From JBOZRQ01 sp050789255 (GTDB taxonomy: Bacteria > Bacillota > Sulfobacillia > Symbiobacteriales > Symbiobacteriaceae), in NCBI GenBank assembly GCA_050789255.1, contig JBOZRQ010000026.1, forward strand, positions 62,001 to 126,000: DNA of 64,000 nucleotides, read 5' to 3'. Of the stretch, positions 43,401 to 50,874 are shown one piece after another. The position numbers and the translations under genes were made by a program. How positions within the stretch are numbered: the first letter of the stretch is position 1; the number at the start of each line of letters is the position of its first letter. The notes under the pieces are model-generated. The model was not told where the DNA came from. It did not search any database and worked only from the letters and a program-made list of their open reading frames with translations.

Positions 43401-43981
43401 ACCCTGCCGGCGACAGCTGCGTGGGGCGCCTCTCCCTGGTCAACTCGGCGCCCGCCGGGGGCCTGGTCATTCGCACGCCCTGGGGCGACCTGCCCGAGCA
43501 TTCGGCCGCAGTCGGGGTTGGCGGGACAGCGACCTTCACCGTCGCAGCGCTCACCGATCTACCGGCCAACTCCCAGTGGGCCGCCTCGATGGTCTGCGGG
43601 AGCACCCCGCTGAGCGCACAGCAGAGCGTGAAGATCTCCACCACGCTGGCCAGCTCGCTCCCGCCGGTCATCGAATCGGCAGGCGGCGACCGCTCCGGCG
43701 AGTGGCAGCTGCGCACCGCAGACAGCTACCTCAGGCTCCGCATTGCGTACGATCCCCTCGCTCCGGCGATCGGAGAGCTGCTGGTGTACGATGGAGCCAC
43801 GCTGCTGGGCCGCTTCGGACCGATCCACCCGAACGATGTCGGGCCCGACGGCCGCACGGTGCTGATCCCGAAGGCCAAGTTCGGCAGCGCTGCCCGGTCG
43901 ATCCAACTCCGGGTCCAGACCAACACCGGTGCCATGGTGACATCCACCTCGAGCATCAGAACCGTGTTCATGACGCCATAA
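40493..43981 (+). CDS. Large exported SLH-domain surface protein
   Basis: The 1162-residue protein has a signal peptide (MKRRLSAVFVIVALLCGLLPGRFATA) and about three S-layer homology repeats (about 35-200; for example LRLNERVTRAEMAKVLGAAL, FPDTGGHWANGWIAAARARGLFQGREDGRFYPQSEVTYAEVITALLRL), which anchor proteins to secondary cell-wall polymers. A long series of beta-sandwich, Ig- or invasin-like modules follows (about 215-1160). A Pro/Gly linker (PPPTPAPPPGGNN) lies near residue 790. It is probably an S-layer or surface adhesion protein. AAAAGGAG precedes the ATG. An imperfect palindrome around TTTCTAGAAA (near 40440) lies in its leader. Confidence 0.92.
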   Translation: MKRRLSAVFVIVALLCGLLPGRFATAETLRAHQLSLPAAIQTLQTYGVIDVKPEADLRLNERVTRAEMAKVLGAALKLQDQATAGAAAPAFPDTGGHWANGWIAAARARGLFQGREDGRFYPQSEVTYAEVITALLRLVGRGPEAAVDWPVGAMVTAVQVGMIPLTMDLAGRWQEPATRADVFQLTAMAAGRVSLPNSGLTVFQQYHDRLPPGLDLSQFPSSVGQRTVTVTGRAKDAVTVTVNGTAAEVSPDGTFTARIDLQAGANEVPVVARDGAGNQAEVSVTIRVLPLSRLEFAQPVIETAVGQPFRPVVLRFNAEGKGAPADQVSFSYDPAALTRDESGALKALKAGEYSLRAIVEGQESTAKVVVAGDPAQVELKPDYATLVAGGAPVPVRIRVLDSEGRINPVGAIQLQVSTVPANAATLDRTSVTTKAGTAVVYVAPGMAPGGFGIVVKGSGAKPITSPLLPINVEQRRVAGIRLQTVPANVPVGSSQRVTVVATAVDQVGAPTPVREDTVVTLTSSNSAVLRLTKETAVIKAGAASSDFGGTDGAGISTGAAGAPEVTGRAGALPVTKAAVTAKRASALAELKVRLVQEVARADDLTAVLVEVTRLDEAGVAAASDTTPVVLLTQASGVSISQVSDAGGVVTFAVRSSTAGRLELTAGVPGRPTFNAPPVEVAFVQSQGSARSVLKLGATRATAGEAVPVFVSLEGATGGNAVNSGPPIRFQLQANNGATLSETEVAIPAGATRSEEVRLFVPSGVSNVSVSGTVIGGKPLTSVQVSVTPPPTPAPPPGGNNLYVLGPEPGRSPVAGDETRFVIQARLGGALRRGSYAFDLKVRLNGQELTQFPDNLKVTLGGYPVQNITGRTVNGEAEVWVSYTGAGTIELVPVPRAAHGLAYDHWGVQGVGEATTANAVTTGRITYVAGPLQRLDVSVDQGLGGSLEAVIKAARGRYATVRLKPVDAFGNPAGDSCVGRLSLVNSAPAGGLVIRTPWGDLPEHSAAVGVGGTATFTVAALTDLPANSQWAASMVCGSTPLSAQQSVKISTTLASSLPPVIESAGGDRSGEWQLRTADSYLRLRIAYDPLAPAIGELLVYDGATLLGRFGPIHPNDVGPDGRTVLIPKAKFGSAARSIQLRVQTNTGAMVTSTSSIRTVFMTP

Positions 43982-43984
43982 AGG

Positions 43985-44028
43985 AGCGGGGGTCACGACA
44001 GCGAATGCTGCCGGACCCCCGCTTCTTT
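43985..44028 (+). terminator. Intrinsic terminator of the SLH gene
   Basis: AGCGGGGGTC (43985-43994) pairs with GACCCCCGCT (44014-44023), followed by TCTTT. A second small hairpin, GGCCGT-ATGC-ACGGCC followed by TCCCTTTTCT, lies near 44053-44078. Confidence 0.8.
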
Positions 44029-44283
44029 ATGGCGACCTCATCCCCGACGGCCGTATGCACGGCCTCCCTTTTCTGTAGCCGCCTCGGCCCTGCCTGACGC
44101 CTAGGGCTTGCCCACAACCCTAGCGTTTGACTTCCGCGCCGATCTCATGCACCTGGCGGCGCGGCAAAAGATTTTTCGCGTTTCCATGAAGGGATGAACT
44201 TCCCGGTGGTCGTCAAACGTCGTAGTATTAAATATTGTATATGTCTAAAACACCGTCGAAGATGCAATCGGGAGGGTGAGGCA

Positions 44284-45300
44284 ATGTATTGGCTGTGGGC
44301 GCTGGCATTCATGCTCAAGGTCATCGGGGCCACCATGGACGTCTCCTGGCATTTCATGCACCTGCGCGAAACCCTGGGTATCCCGCACATTGTGAACACC
44401 ATCGGCTTTATCCTCGCGACCGGACTCACCCTCTACCAGACCCGCAAGGGCGCCTTTGCGAGCCCCTGGGCCGGCGGTCTGGTCTGGGCCGGTCTGGCAG
44501 TCTTCCTGCTGGCGATCCCCGCCGACGAGTACTACCACCGGCTCTTTGGGCTCGATTTGACCGCCTGGAGCCCGACCCACGCCATGCTCTACATTGGCAC
44601 CTTCTTCATGATCGCGGGAGCCTTCGTCGATTACCTTCGCTCCCCGGGCGCCAAGCCGACCGGCAAGGGGCTGCTGCTCTCGCTGCTCTTCTGCTTCTTC
44701 CTGATGGATGACGTGCTCTTCCCCCTGGGTCAGCAGGAGAACGGGGCGACCAGCCTCTACATGCTCCAGCTGGGCCGCCCTTGGGCCGACGCCCAGCTCC
44801 TGGCCTTCGTCAGCGACCCCTTCAAGCAGGCCTACGGTGGCTTCCCGCTTTCGCTCTACCCCGTCTACCTTGTGGGCGGTGCGCTCTTCGTCATGGGCAT
44901 CGTCCGGCATGCTGTTCCGCACCGTTGGAGCGCCACCATGGTCACGGCGATCTACCTGGGTTACCGTGCCTTGGCCTGGGGCGTCCTCACCGCCATCAAC
45001 TGGCCGGCGCCCTTTGTGCCCTACTTCCTGATCGGGATGGCCGTCGCCGTCGACCTGACTGCCCGCTTCGGCCACCAGGTATTTCGCTGGCTGGCTGGCG
45101 GCCTGTCTGCTGCCCTACTGGCCTACGGTGCCGCACTCTTCTGGCCCAAGCTGGCCGTCATGCCGATCTGGCCGCAGGATAGCCTCTGGCTGGCCGTTGT
45201 TGCCGGAATCGCCGGGCTCGCCGCCGGCAACCTGCTTGCTGCCCACGGGCTGAACGCCATCAAGGGCGTCTGGAATCTGGTGCGCCCCCGGGCCGCCTGA
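44284..45300 (+). CDS. Multi-spanning membrane protein of unknown function
   Basis: The 338-residue protein has about nine or ten hydrophobic helices. Conserved-looking features are WHFMHLRET and PADEYYHRLFGLDLTAWSPTHAMLYIG, with several membrane-embedded His, Glu and Asp residues that could bind metal or heme. I do not recognise the family. The ATG at 44284 is preceded by GGGAGGGTGAGG; the frame is open further upstream but without ribosome-binding site. CGTCGTAGTATTAA near 44218 resembles half of the operator found before the Get3-like ATPase. Its 3' end overlaps the convergent gene. Confidence 0.78.
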   Translation: MYWLWALAFMLKVIGATMDVSWHFMHLRETLGIPHIVNTIGFILATGLTLYQTRKGAFASPWAGGLVWAGLAVFLLAIPADEYYHRLFGLDLTAWSPTHAMLYIGTFFMIAGAFVDYLRSPGAKPTGKGLLLSLLFCFFLMDDVLFPLGQQENGATSLYMLQLGRPWADAQLLAFVSDPFKQAYGGFPLSLYPVYLVGGALFVMGIVRHAVPHRWSATMVTAIYLGYRALAWGVLTAINWPAPFVPYFLIGMAVAVDLTARFGHQVFRWLAGGLSAALLAYGAALFWPKLAVMPIWPQDSLWLAVVAGIAGLAAGNLLAAHGLNAIKGVWNLVRPRAA

Positions 45301-46152
45301 CCGGCGCTGCAGCTCAGCAACCAGCACAAAGCTAATGATGCCAAGCAGGAACCACGAGTTGATCTTTGAGATATGCACCGCCTTCCAGGCGTCAGCCTGG
45401 TCCGGGTAGATCCAGGCGCCGAAGAACGTCCCGGCGTTCTCCGCCAGCCACACCACGAAGCCGAACAGGGCGAACCCGAACAGCAGAGGGACGGTGCGAG
45501 GCTTGTCGGTGTTGACCACCACCGCCCGCGCTCGGAAGAAGGCGTAGCCCACGCCGCCGATCAGCACCCAGCGCAGGTCTGCGGTATAGTGGTGGGTGAA
45601 AAAGTTCAGGTAGATCGCAGCTGCCAGGGGCGCCACCACCACCAGGCGGGGCCAGTGCTCGAGCCGCAGGCGGAGCCGGTGCCAGACCTGCGTGAGGAAG
45701 CTGGCTACGCTGGCGTACATGAAGCCGCTGTACAGCGGAACGCCCATAAGCTTGGTCCAGGCCGGTTCGGGGTACGCCCACGAACCGGCCTTCACTTTAA
45801 AAATCTCCATGCCCAGCCCCAGCAGGTGAAAGACCGTAATGATCCGCACCTCCGCCATGCTTTCCAGGCGCAGCCGCACCATGATCACCTGCACGGCGAG
45901 GCACAGCACCAGCAGCCAGTCGTAGCGGTAGAGCCCGAGCAGGGGCATGGGCAGGTAGCTGCTCAGGGCCACGAAGGCCAGCACGGTCACCGGGAACAGG
46001 GACGCCAGGCACATCTTGTGCAGGAACAACCGCAGATCGTGCATGACGGATTGTACGAACTGGGGTGTGCTGGCGTGGCGCCTCCGCTCTCGCAAAACGA
46101 ACTCGCCGAACCACAGGGCGCCGAAACAGGCCGCAGCCACCAACCACTCCAT
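45115..46152 (-). CDS. DUF817 family membrane protein
   Basis: The 345-residue protein has about eight hydrophobic helices and the DUF817 (YoaT-like) motifs MEIFKVKAGSWAYPEPAWTKLMGVPLYSGFMYASVASFL and FFGAWIYPDQADAWKAVHISKINSWFLLGIISFVLVAEL. The ATG at 46152 is preceded by GGAGGTGG; open frame further upstream is antisense to the pepF end. The last 60 or so residues after VAELQRR are hydrophilic and lie antisense to the end of the neighbouring membrane-protein gene (186-base overlap), beyond the normal family end. Function unknown. Confidence 0.85.
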   Translation of the reverse strand: MEWLVAAACFGALWFGEFVLRERRRHASTPQFVQSVMHDLRLFLHKMCLASLFPVTVLAFVALSSYLPMPLLGLYRYDWLLVLCLAVQVIMVRLRLESMAEVRIITVFHLLGLGMEIFKVKAGSWAYPEPAWTKLMGVPLYSGFMYASVASFLTQVWHRLRLRLEHWPRLVVVAPLAAAIYLNFFTHHYTADLRWVLIGGVGYAFFRARAVVVNTDKPRTVPLLFGFALFGFVVWLAENAGTFFGAWIYPDQADAWKAVHISKINSWFLLGIISFVLVAELQRRSGGPGAHQIPDALDGVQPVGSKQVAGGEPGDSGNNGQPEAILRPDRHDGQLGPEECGTVGQ

Positions 46153-46209
46153 TGGGCCACCTCCACCCACCATAACGGTATGCGGATGCAGGTGGTTACA
46201 CGCGCAGAA

Positions 46210-46242
46210 GGCCGGGACATCCCCAAAAGGGAGGTCCCGGCC
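46210..46242 (-). terminator. Hairpin after pepF
   Basis: GGCCGGGAC (46210-46218) pairs with GTCCCGGCC (46234-46242) just beyond the pepF stop codon on the minus strand; no clear T-run. Confidence 0.5.
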
Positions 46243-46250
46243 CTCATTTG

Positions 46251-48044
46251 CTAGGTCCGTTCTAGCTCGTCGACCAGGCCGGCGAATACGGCCACGGCCC
46301 GCTCGAGGGGGGCCGGGGTGGTCATGTCGATCCCGGCCTCCTTCAGAATCTCCATGGGATGCTTGGAAGAGCCGGCGCTCAGGAAGCCCAGGTACCGCTT
46401 CACGGCGGGCTCGCCCTCCGTCAGGATCGCGTCGGAGAAGGCGGCACCGGCAGAGATACCGGTCGCGTACTGGTAGGAGTAGAAGTTCAGGTAGTGGTGC
46501 AGCACCTGCGCCCACTGGCTGCCCATGCCCTCCTCGGTGATCTCCAGGGTATCGCCGTACCAGGCCTTGTTCACGGCCGTATTTGCCGCCGTGATCGACT
46601 CCCAGGTCAGCGGAGTGCCCTGCTCCACCATCTCGTGGACCTGCAGCTGCAGCTTCGCCATCATGCTGCCGCCCCAGAAGTTGCTGGTGAAGGCGGAGAT
46701 CGCCCGGGTCAGAATGAAGCGGCGCAGGCCGGGCTCGCTGGTGGTCTTCAGCAGGTGCCGGGCGAGCAGCAGCTCATTGGTGGTGGAGGCCATCTCGGCG
46801 AGGAAGTTCGAGTAGCCATGGTAGACGTACGGCTGCTTGGCGTTGCTCATGACCGAGTGGACCGCGTGGCCGAGCTCGTGGGCCAGGGTGAAGGCGTCGC
46901 TCAGCTTACCCTGCCAGTTCAGCAGGATCACGGGGTGGTAGCCATAGCAGCCCCAGTTGTAGGCGCCCTTCTCCTTGCCCACGTTGTCCGCCCAGTCGAC
47001 CCAGCGCTCCCGGTAGGAGCGCTCCAGTACGCTTCGATACTCCCGTCCCAGCGGCGCCATGGCATCGAAGATCATGCCATAGGCGTCGCGGAAGGTAATG
47101 TCCGGGTTGGTGCCGGCGTCCAGCGGAACGGCCAGGTCCCACGGCTTCAGCTGGTCGACGCCCAGCTTCTTGCGCCGGTACTCCAGGAAGCGGCGGAAGT
47201 GCCCGCTGCCCGCCTGGGAGACCTGCAGGAGCGTATGGAAGAGCGACTCGGGGAGATGGACAGGACCAAGGGCGGCGGCCAACGCCGAGGGATACTTGCG
47301 CAGGCGGGCGACGATCACGTCGCGCTTCTGGGCGGTGGCGAAGGTGGAGGCAAGGGTCCGCTTGTGGGCGGCCAGCCCGGCGCGCACCGACCTGTAAGCC
47401 GCCTCACGGACCGAGCGGTCCGGGGACTGCAGCAGCCGGTGAATCGAGCTCAGGTTTACGGCCACGGTCTGCCCCTTCTCGTCGACCACGGAGGCGAAGG
47501 TGGCGTCGGCGTTCGTGACGCTGTTGAACGTGTCGTAGGGAGCCTCAAAGAGCTCGGTCATCTGTGCGATGACCGCCTCGCCCTCCGGCCCGAGCATATG
47601 GGCCATCTCCTCCAGAATATCGGTCAACAGCAGGGCGTACAGCCGGAGCTCCGGCTCAGCATCAAGGTACTGCCGCACGGTACCCTCAGGCAGGCTGAGC
47701 ACCTCCGGCTTAATAAAGGAGGTGGCCGTGGCAACCCGGGCGCTCATGGCGGTGGCCCGGTCCTTCAGCCCCTGGCGGACTGGGTCGGTCTGGTCCTCGT
47801 TCTGGCGGTTATAGGCGAACCACAGCACCTGGCTGGCCAGCATATCCAGCTCATCCTGCTTGCGCAGGCAGGCCAGAAGCTCGCGGGGGCCGGCGCCCAG
47901 CCGGCCCTGGAAACCGGTCAGCTCGGGCACCAGCGCATCGACCTTGGCCAGCGCCTCCTCCCACGCCGCCGTGGACGGGAACAGGCTGTCGAGGTCCCAG
48001 GTTTGTTCAACGGGAACCGCAGTGCGGTGCAGGCGTTCGGACAC
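46251..48044 (-). CDS. pepF: Oligoendopeptidase F (M3 family)
   Basis: The 597-residue protein is an M3B zinc peptidase. The HEXXH zinc motif appears as LAHELGHAVHSVMSN, with the downstream glutamate in FLAEMASTTNE. The N-terminal helical region and GCYGYHPVILLNWQGKLSDAFTLAHELGH are characteristic. It hydrolyses oligopeptides in the cytoplasm. The start is a GTG at 48044, behind AAGGGTGAG. It has no signal peptide. Confidence 0.95.
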   Translation of the reverse strand: MSERLHRTAVPVEQTWDLDSLFPSTAAWEEALAKVDALVPELTGFQGRLGAGPRELLACLRKQDELDMLASQVLWFAYNRQNEDQTDPVRQGLKDRATAMSARVATATSFIKPEVLSLPEGTVRQYLDAEPELRLYALLLTDILEEMAHMLGPEGEAVIAQMTELFEAPYDTFNSVTNADATFASVVDEKGQTVAVNLSSIHRLLQSPDRSVREAAYRSVRAGLAAHKRTLASTFATAQKRDVIVARLRKYPSALAAALGPVHLPESLFHTLLQVSQAGSGHFRRFLEYRRKKLGVDQLKPWDLAVPLDAGTNPDITFRDAYGMIFDAMAPLGREYRSVLERSYRERWVDWADNVGKEKGAYNWGCYGYHPVILLNWQGKLSDAFTLAHELGHAVHSVMSNAKQPYVYHGYSNFLAEMASTTNELLLARHLLKTTSEPGLRRFILTRAISAFTSNFWGGSMMAKLQLQVHEMVEQGTPLTWESITAANTAVNKAWYGDTLEITEEGMGSQWAQVLHHYLNFYSYQYATGISAGAAFSDAILTEGEPAVKRYLGFLSAGSSKHPMEILKEAGIDMTTPAPLERAVAVFAGLVDELERT

Positions 48045-48115
48045 GGTATACTCACCCTTAGTGATTATTTCGACACTGGAACTTTATACGACTCTGCCAG
48101 TGAAGACTCCTGCGA

Positions 48116-48865
48116 TTACTGCAGGAACTCCGTGACTAGTTGCGCCAGCTCATCGGGACGGCGGGTCGGAACACGGTGGTCGGTATGGGGAACGAAGACG
48201 GCCCGGGCGTGGGGGATCTCCCGTTGGAGAATCCGGTAGTACCCGTGCATCCAGTCGTTGGTGGCGCCGTAAACCAGCAGGGTGGGCACCTTGATTCGGT
48301 GCAGGTCCTTGGTGATGTTGACCCGCTGGCTTTCCAGGAGGAAGGAGCGCAGCGACTGGGGCCGCACCTGCCTGGCGTCGGGGAGCATGGCGCGCGTGTG
48401 CGCATGCCCTGTGCTGTTGGTGCCAATAATGTTCGGCCCAATCCAGCGGGTGAGGCCGCAATGCACCGCCAGCAACCCCAAGCGCGTTTTGATCTTCATA
48501 TTCAGGGTGCAACACTCCGAGAAGCCGCTCACCGCTACCAGGCCGCCGTACCGATTCGGGGTGTCCACGAGCGCTTGCAAGGCGATGGTTGCCCCAGAAG
48601 AGTAGCCCACCAGAACCGGCCGTTCCGCGTCAAGGCGCGCAGAGACAAGCCCAAGGTCGGCAGCGATGTCCCGAAAGGTCCAAGGGGTGTCACCCAGGCC
48701 GCTTCGCCCGTGCCCCCGAATGTCAATGGCAATGCACCGGTAGCGATCCTGAAGGCGGTCCATGAGAGGTCGCCAGTACACGTGGCTCAGGGCGGGACAG
48801 TGAAGGAAGATCAGCGGGCGGCCGGCGCCCGCCTCCTCGTAGTAAATGTGTTCGATGAATGGCAT
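48116..48865 (-). CDS. Alpha/beta hydrolase
   Basis: The 249-residue protein has the alpha/beta hydrolase fold: the oxyanion region FLHCPALSHVYW, GHGRSG, the nucleophile elbow GYSSGA, the acid region TLLVYGATNDWM and the histidine in HTDHRVPTRRPDE. It is probably an esterase or related hydrolase with unknown substrate. The catalytic histidine context (HTDHRVP) is a little unusual. The ribosome-binding site before the ATG is weak (GCGGAG). Confidence 0.85.
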   Translation of the reverse strand: MPFIEHIYYEEAGAGRPLIFLHCPALSHVYWRPLMDRLQDRYRCIAIDIRGHGRSGLGDTPWTFRDIAADLGLVSARLDAERPVLVGYSSGATIALQALVDTPNRYGGLVAVSGFSECCTLNMKIKTRLGLLAVHCGLTRWIGPNIIGTNSTGHAHTRAMLPDARQVRPQSLRSFLLESQRVNITKDLHRIKVPTLLVYGATNDWMHGYYRILQREIPHARAVFVPHTDHRVPTRRPDELAQLVTEFLQ

Positions 48866-49004
48866 ATGCGAAGTGTCTCCGCAGCAATACTAGATTATCC
48901 TGCGAGCGGACCCCCACAACCGTCAGTTTACGCCCGAATACCATAGCGTGCCAAACGTTTAAGCTGATACTATAACAATTTTCAACGAACTAATCAATGG
49001 TACC

Positions 49005-49033
49005 TTGTATTTTACGGAAGCGTTGGGTATACT
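49005..49033 (+). promoter_or_regulatory. Promoter of the c-di-GMP riboswitch transcript
   Basis: TTGTAT (49005-49010) and TATACT (49028-49033) are separated by 17 bases, giving a start just before the riboswitch. Confidence 0.6.
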
Positions 49034-49037
49034 TACA

Positions 49038-49127
49038 GTAACCGAAAATGGCAAACTGGGCGGAAACCCCGGGACGCAAAGCCACGGGCCTAAAGCGCAA
49101 GCCGCCAGGGTAGCCGGGTTGCCGGTC
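49038..49127 (+). promoter_or_regulatory. Cyclic di-GMP-I (GEMM-I) riboswitch
   Basis: The segment has the GEMM-I consensus: GGCAAACT near the start, GGGACGCAAAGCCACGGGCCTAAA in the first stem-loop region (GGGACGCAAAGCC is the invariant ligand-binding core), a receptor/tetraloop arm, and GCCAGGGTAGCCGGGTTGCCG as the second core stem. Binding of c-di-GMP to this aptamer controls the downstream gene. No terminator lies between it and the peptide gene, so control may be at translation. Boundaries are approximate. Confidence 0.9.
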
Positions 49128-49172
49128 TGCACAAGGGTCAGGCAGTACAAGCCTTACGTGCAGATTCGGGGT

Positions 49173-49195
49173 CACTAACCTCGCATTTAGGAGTG
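49173..49195 (+). promoter_or_regulatory. Hairpin that covers the peptide gene's ribosome-binding site
   Basis: CACT-AA-CCT (49173-49181) can pair with AGGAGTG (49189-49195). The latter contains the AGGAG ribosome-binding site, so opening of this hairpin could be the riboswitch output. Confidence 0.45.
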
Positions 49196-49202
49196 ATTCC
49201 GT

Positions 49203-49343
49203 ATGATGAAGAAGGGATTCGTAAGCCTGCTGATTATGGTTACGGCACTTATGGTTGCAGCCACGGCGCTCGCGGCCCCCAACAAGGCAGCCCCTACACA
49301 AGAGATGACCGGCATTCTTCTGGACGACGGCGTTCTGAAGTAA
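49203..49343 (+). CDS. 46-residue secreted peptide under c-di-GMP riboswitch control
   Basis: The frame MMKKGFVSLLIMVTALMVAATALAAPNK... encodes a clear signal peptide with an ALA-A cleavage site near residue 24 and a mature peptide of about 22 residues (APNKAAPTQEMTGILLDDGVLK). AGGAG stands 9 bases upstream of the first of two ATGs. It follows a c-di-GMP-I riboswitch and is closed by a terminator. Its function is unknown: a signalling peptide, a surface peptide or an adhesion factor are possible. The ATG-to-stop frame, signal sequence and regulatory context make it a real gene. Confidence 0.8.
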   Translation: MMKKGFVSLLIMVTALMVAATALAAPNKAAPTQEMTGILLDDGVLK

Positions 49344-49372
49344 CAGCCCGTATACCAAAAAACTCGTTACCG

Positions 49373-49402
49373 ACAGCCGTACAGCGTACGGCTGTTTCGT
49401 TT
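49373..49402 (+). terminator. Intrinsic terminator between peptide and TPR gene
   Basis: ACAGCCGTAC (49373-49382) pairs perfectly with GTACGGCTGT (49386-49395) around AGC, followed by TTCGTTTC. Read-through would reach the TPR gene. Confidence 0.75.
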
Positions 49403-49410
49403 CGGCGGAG

Positions 49411-50874
49411 GTGGCCGCCCTGAATGCTGCGGGGGTATGGTCTGAAGGAGAATGGCTCTGGAGTCGCCATCTGGCGTACGCTGCACTCGACCGATTCCTG
49501 CTCTTGACGACCCATCCCGGCTTTGATTCGGCTCGCGCCTGGAACGGTGCGGGCCTATCGGCAATGAAGCTCCAGGACTTCGAACTCGCCCGACTGTACC
49601 TGACCCGTTCGCTTGAAGCTGCGAGAGCGGGTGGGGAACCCCGCCCGATTCTGCTGGCCCTGGTGAATCTCATGAATGTGTATGGCCGCACCGTCAATCT
49701 GAAAGACGGACTCGCCCTGGTGGACGAGGCGGCTGCTTATGCCGCCAAGGTGGCCGACCCTTCGCTAACGGCGCGGGTGCACTACCTCACCGGGGTCCTG
49801 CATTACCTGGACCAGCGCTGGGAATCGGCGCTGACGAGCCTGCGGGCTGCACTGGCGGGAGCGTCGGAACGCCAGTTGGGGTCCACGGCACCGGTTCTAT
49901 ATACCAACCTGGGCGCCTGTCTGGTGGCCACTGGCGACGTCGAAGAGGCGCGCGATGCGCTTTCGCGGGCTCTGAAGCTCGGCATGGTGCGTGATGATGC
50001 TGACGTGGTGTTGCACAGTTGCACCGAGTTGGCTCGCCTGGCGCTCGGCGCCGGCGATTGGGACGACGCCGTCAACTATGGCCGGCAGGCTCTGGACTAC
50101 CTCTGGAACCACATGGGCGACGTAAACAAGGTTGAGGTGGCTCGTTTGTGCGAGACCTTCGGCCTGCTTGCGGTCTCCATTGGCGATAAGCGTAAAGGCA
50201 CCTCCCTGCTGGAGCGGGCAGGCACCTATTACGGCCAGCTGAACTACTGGTGGGAGTGGAGCCGTGTCAGCGACCTGCAGCGCTCGGGTGCGGGCGCCAT
50301 TGCCCTGAAGCCGGGGCAATTGCCCCGTGAGGCGGTCAATACGCTTGACTACTTCTCCGACCTCTTCGGGCTACTGGACAACATTGAAAGCGCAGACCCC
50401 ACCTTGATCCGGCGGGGTCAACTGGTGACTCACTATGCGCTGCTGCTGGGCACACAGCTGGGCCTTCCCGAGGAGCAAATGATGCTGCTCAGCCACGCCG
50501 GGCGCCTGTGCGACATTGGGCTCACCACCTTCGAACCCGAGGCGATCGCCGACGAGGAGGGCGCCCGCTACAAGCTGCACCCCGAACTGAGCGCCCGCTG
50601 GCTGGAGGACTTCCCCCTGCCGGAGGGCACCGGGGCGGTGGTCCGGGCGCACCACGAGCGGTTCGACGGCAAGGGCTATCCAGACGGGCTGGCAGGCGGG
50701 CAGATCCCCCTGGGCGCCCGCCTTTTGGCCACCTGCGAAACCTACGTGCGGGCTATACAGCTGGGCATCCGGCACGACGATGCCATGGCTCGCCTGACCG
50801 CTGAGTCAGGAGCAGCGCTGGACCCCGCCATGGTGGCGGCGTTTACCCAGCTTCACCAGGTCCCTCCTCGGTAG
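49411..50874 (+). CDS. TPR protein with degenerate HD-GYP domain
   Basis: The protein of about 487 residues has TPR-like helical repeats (about 1-300) and a C-terminal HD-GYP-like domain (about 330-487). The GYP part is intact (HHERFDGKGYPDGLAGG, from residue 414), as are THYALLLG and KLHPELSARWL. However, the HD pair is CD (Cys367-Asp368) and the distal metal residue is in CETY instead of aspartate. Catalysis of c-di-GMP hydrolysis is thus doubtful; it may be a sensor. The start is uncertain: GTG 49411 overlaps GGAGGTGG, and a CTG at 49420 would be better spaced. It follows the riboswitch-controlled peptide. Confidence 0.85.
   Translation: MAALNAAGVWSEGEWLWSRHLAYAALDRFLLLTTHPGFDSARAWNGAGLSAMKLQDFELARLYLTRSLEAARAGGEPRPILLALVNLMNVYGRTVNLKDGLALVDEAAAYAAKVADPSLTARVHYLTGVLHYLDQRWESALTSLRAALAGASERQLGSTAPVLYTNLGACLVATGDVEEARDALSRALKLGMVRDDADVVLHSCTELARLALGAGDWDDAVNYGRQALDYLWNHMGDVNKVEVARLCETFGLLAVSIGDKRKGTSLLERAGTYYGQLNYWWEWSRVSDLQRSGAGAIALKPGQLPREAVNTLDYFSDLFGLLDNIESADPTLIRRGQLVTHYALLLGTQLGLPEEQMMLLSHAGRLCDIGLTTFEPEAIADEEGARYKLHPELSARWLEDFPLPEGTGAVVRAHHERFDGKGYPDGLAGGQIPLGARLLATCETYVRAIQLGIRHDDAMARLTAESGAALDPAMVAAFTQLHQVPPR

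Noticed and set aside
46359..48239. A 626-codon plus-strand frame antisense to pepF
   Set aside because: pepF has an intact HEXXH and family sequence; the antisense frame is Gly/Arg/Gln-rich codon-bias noise.
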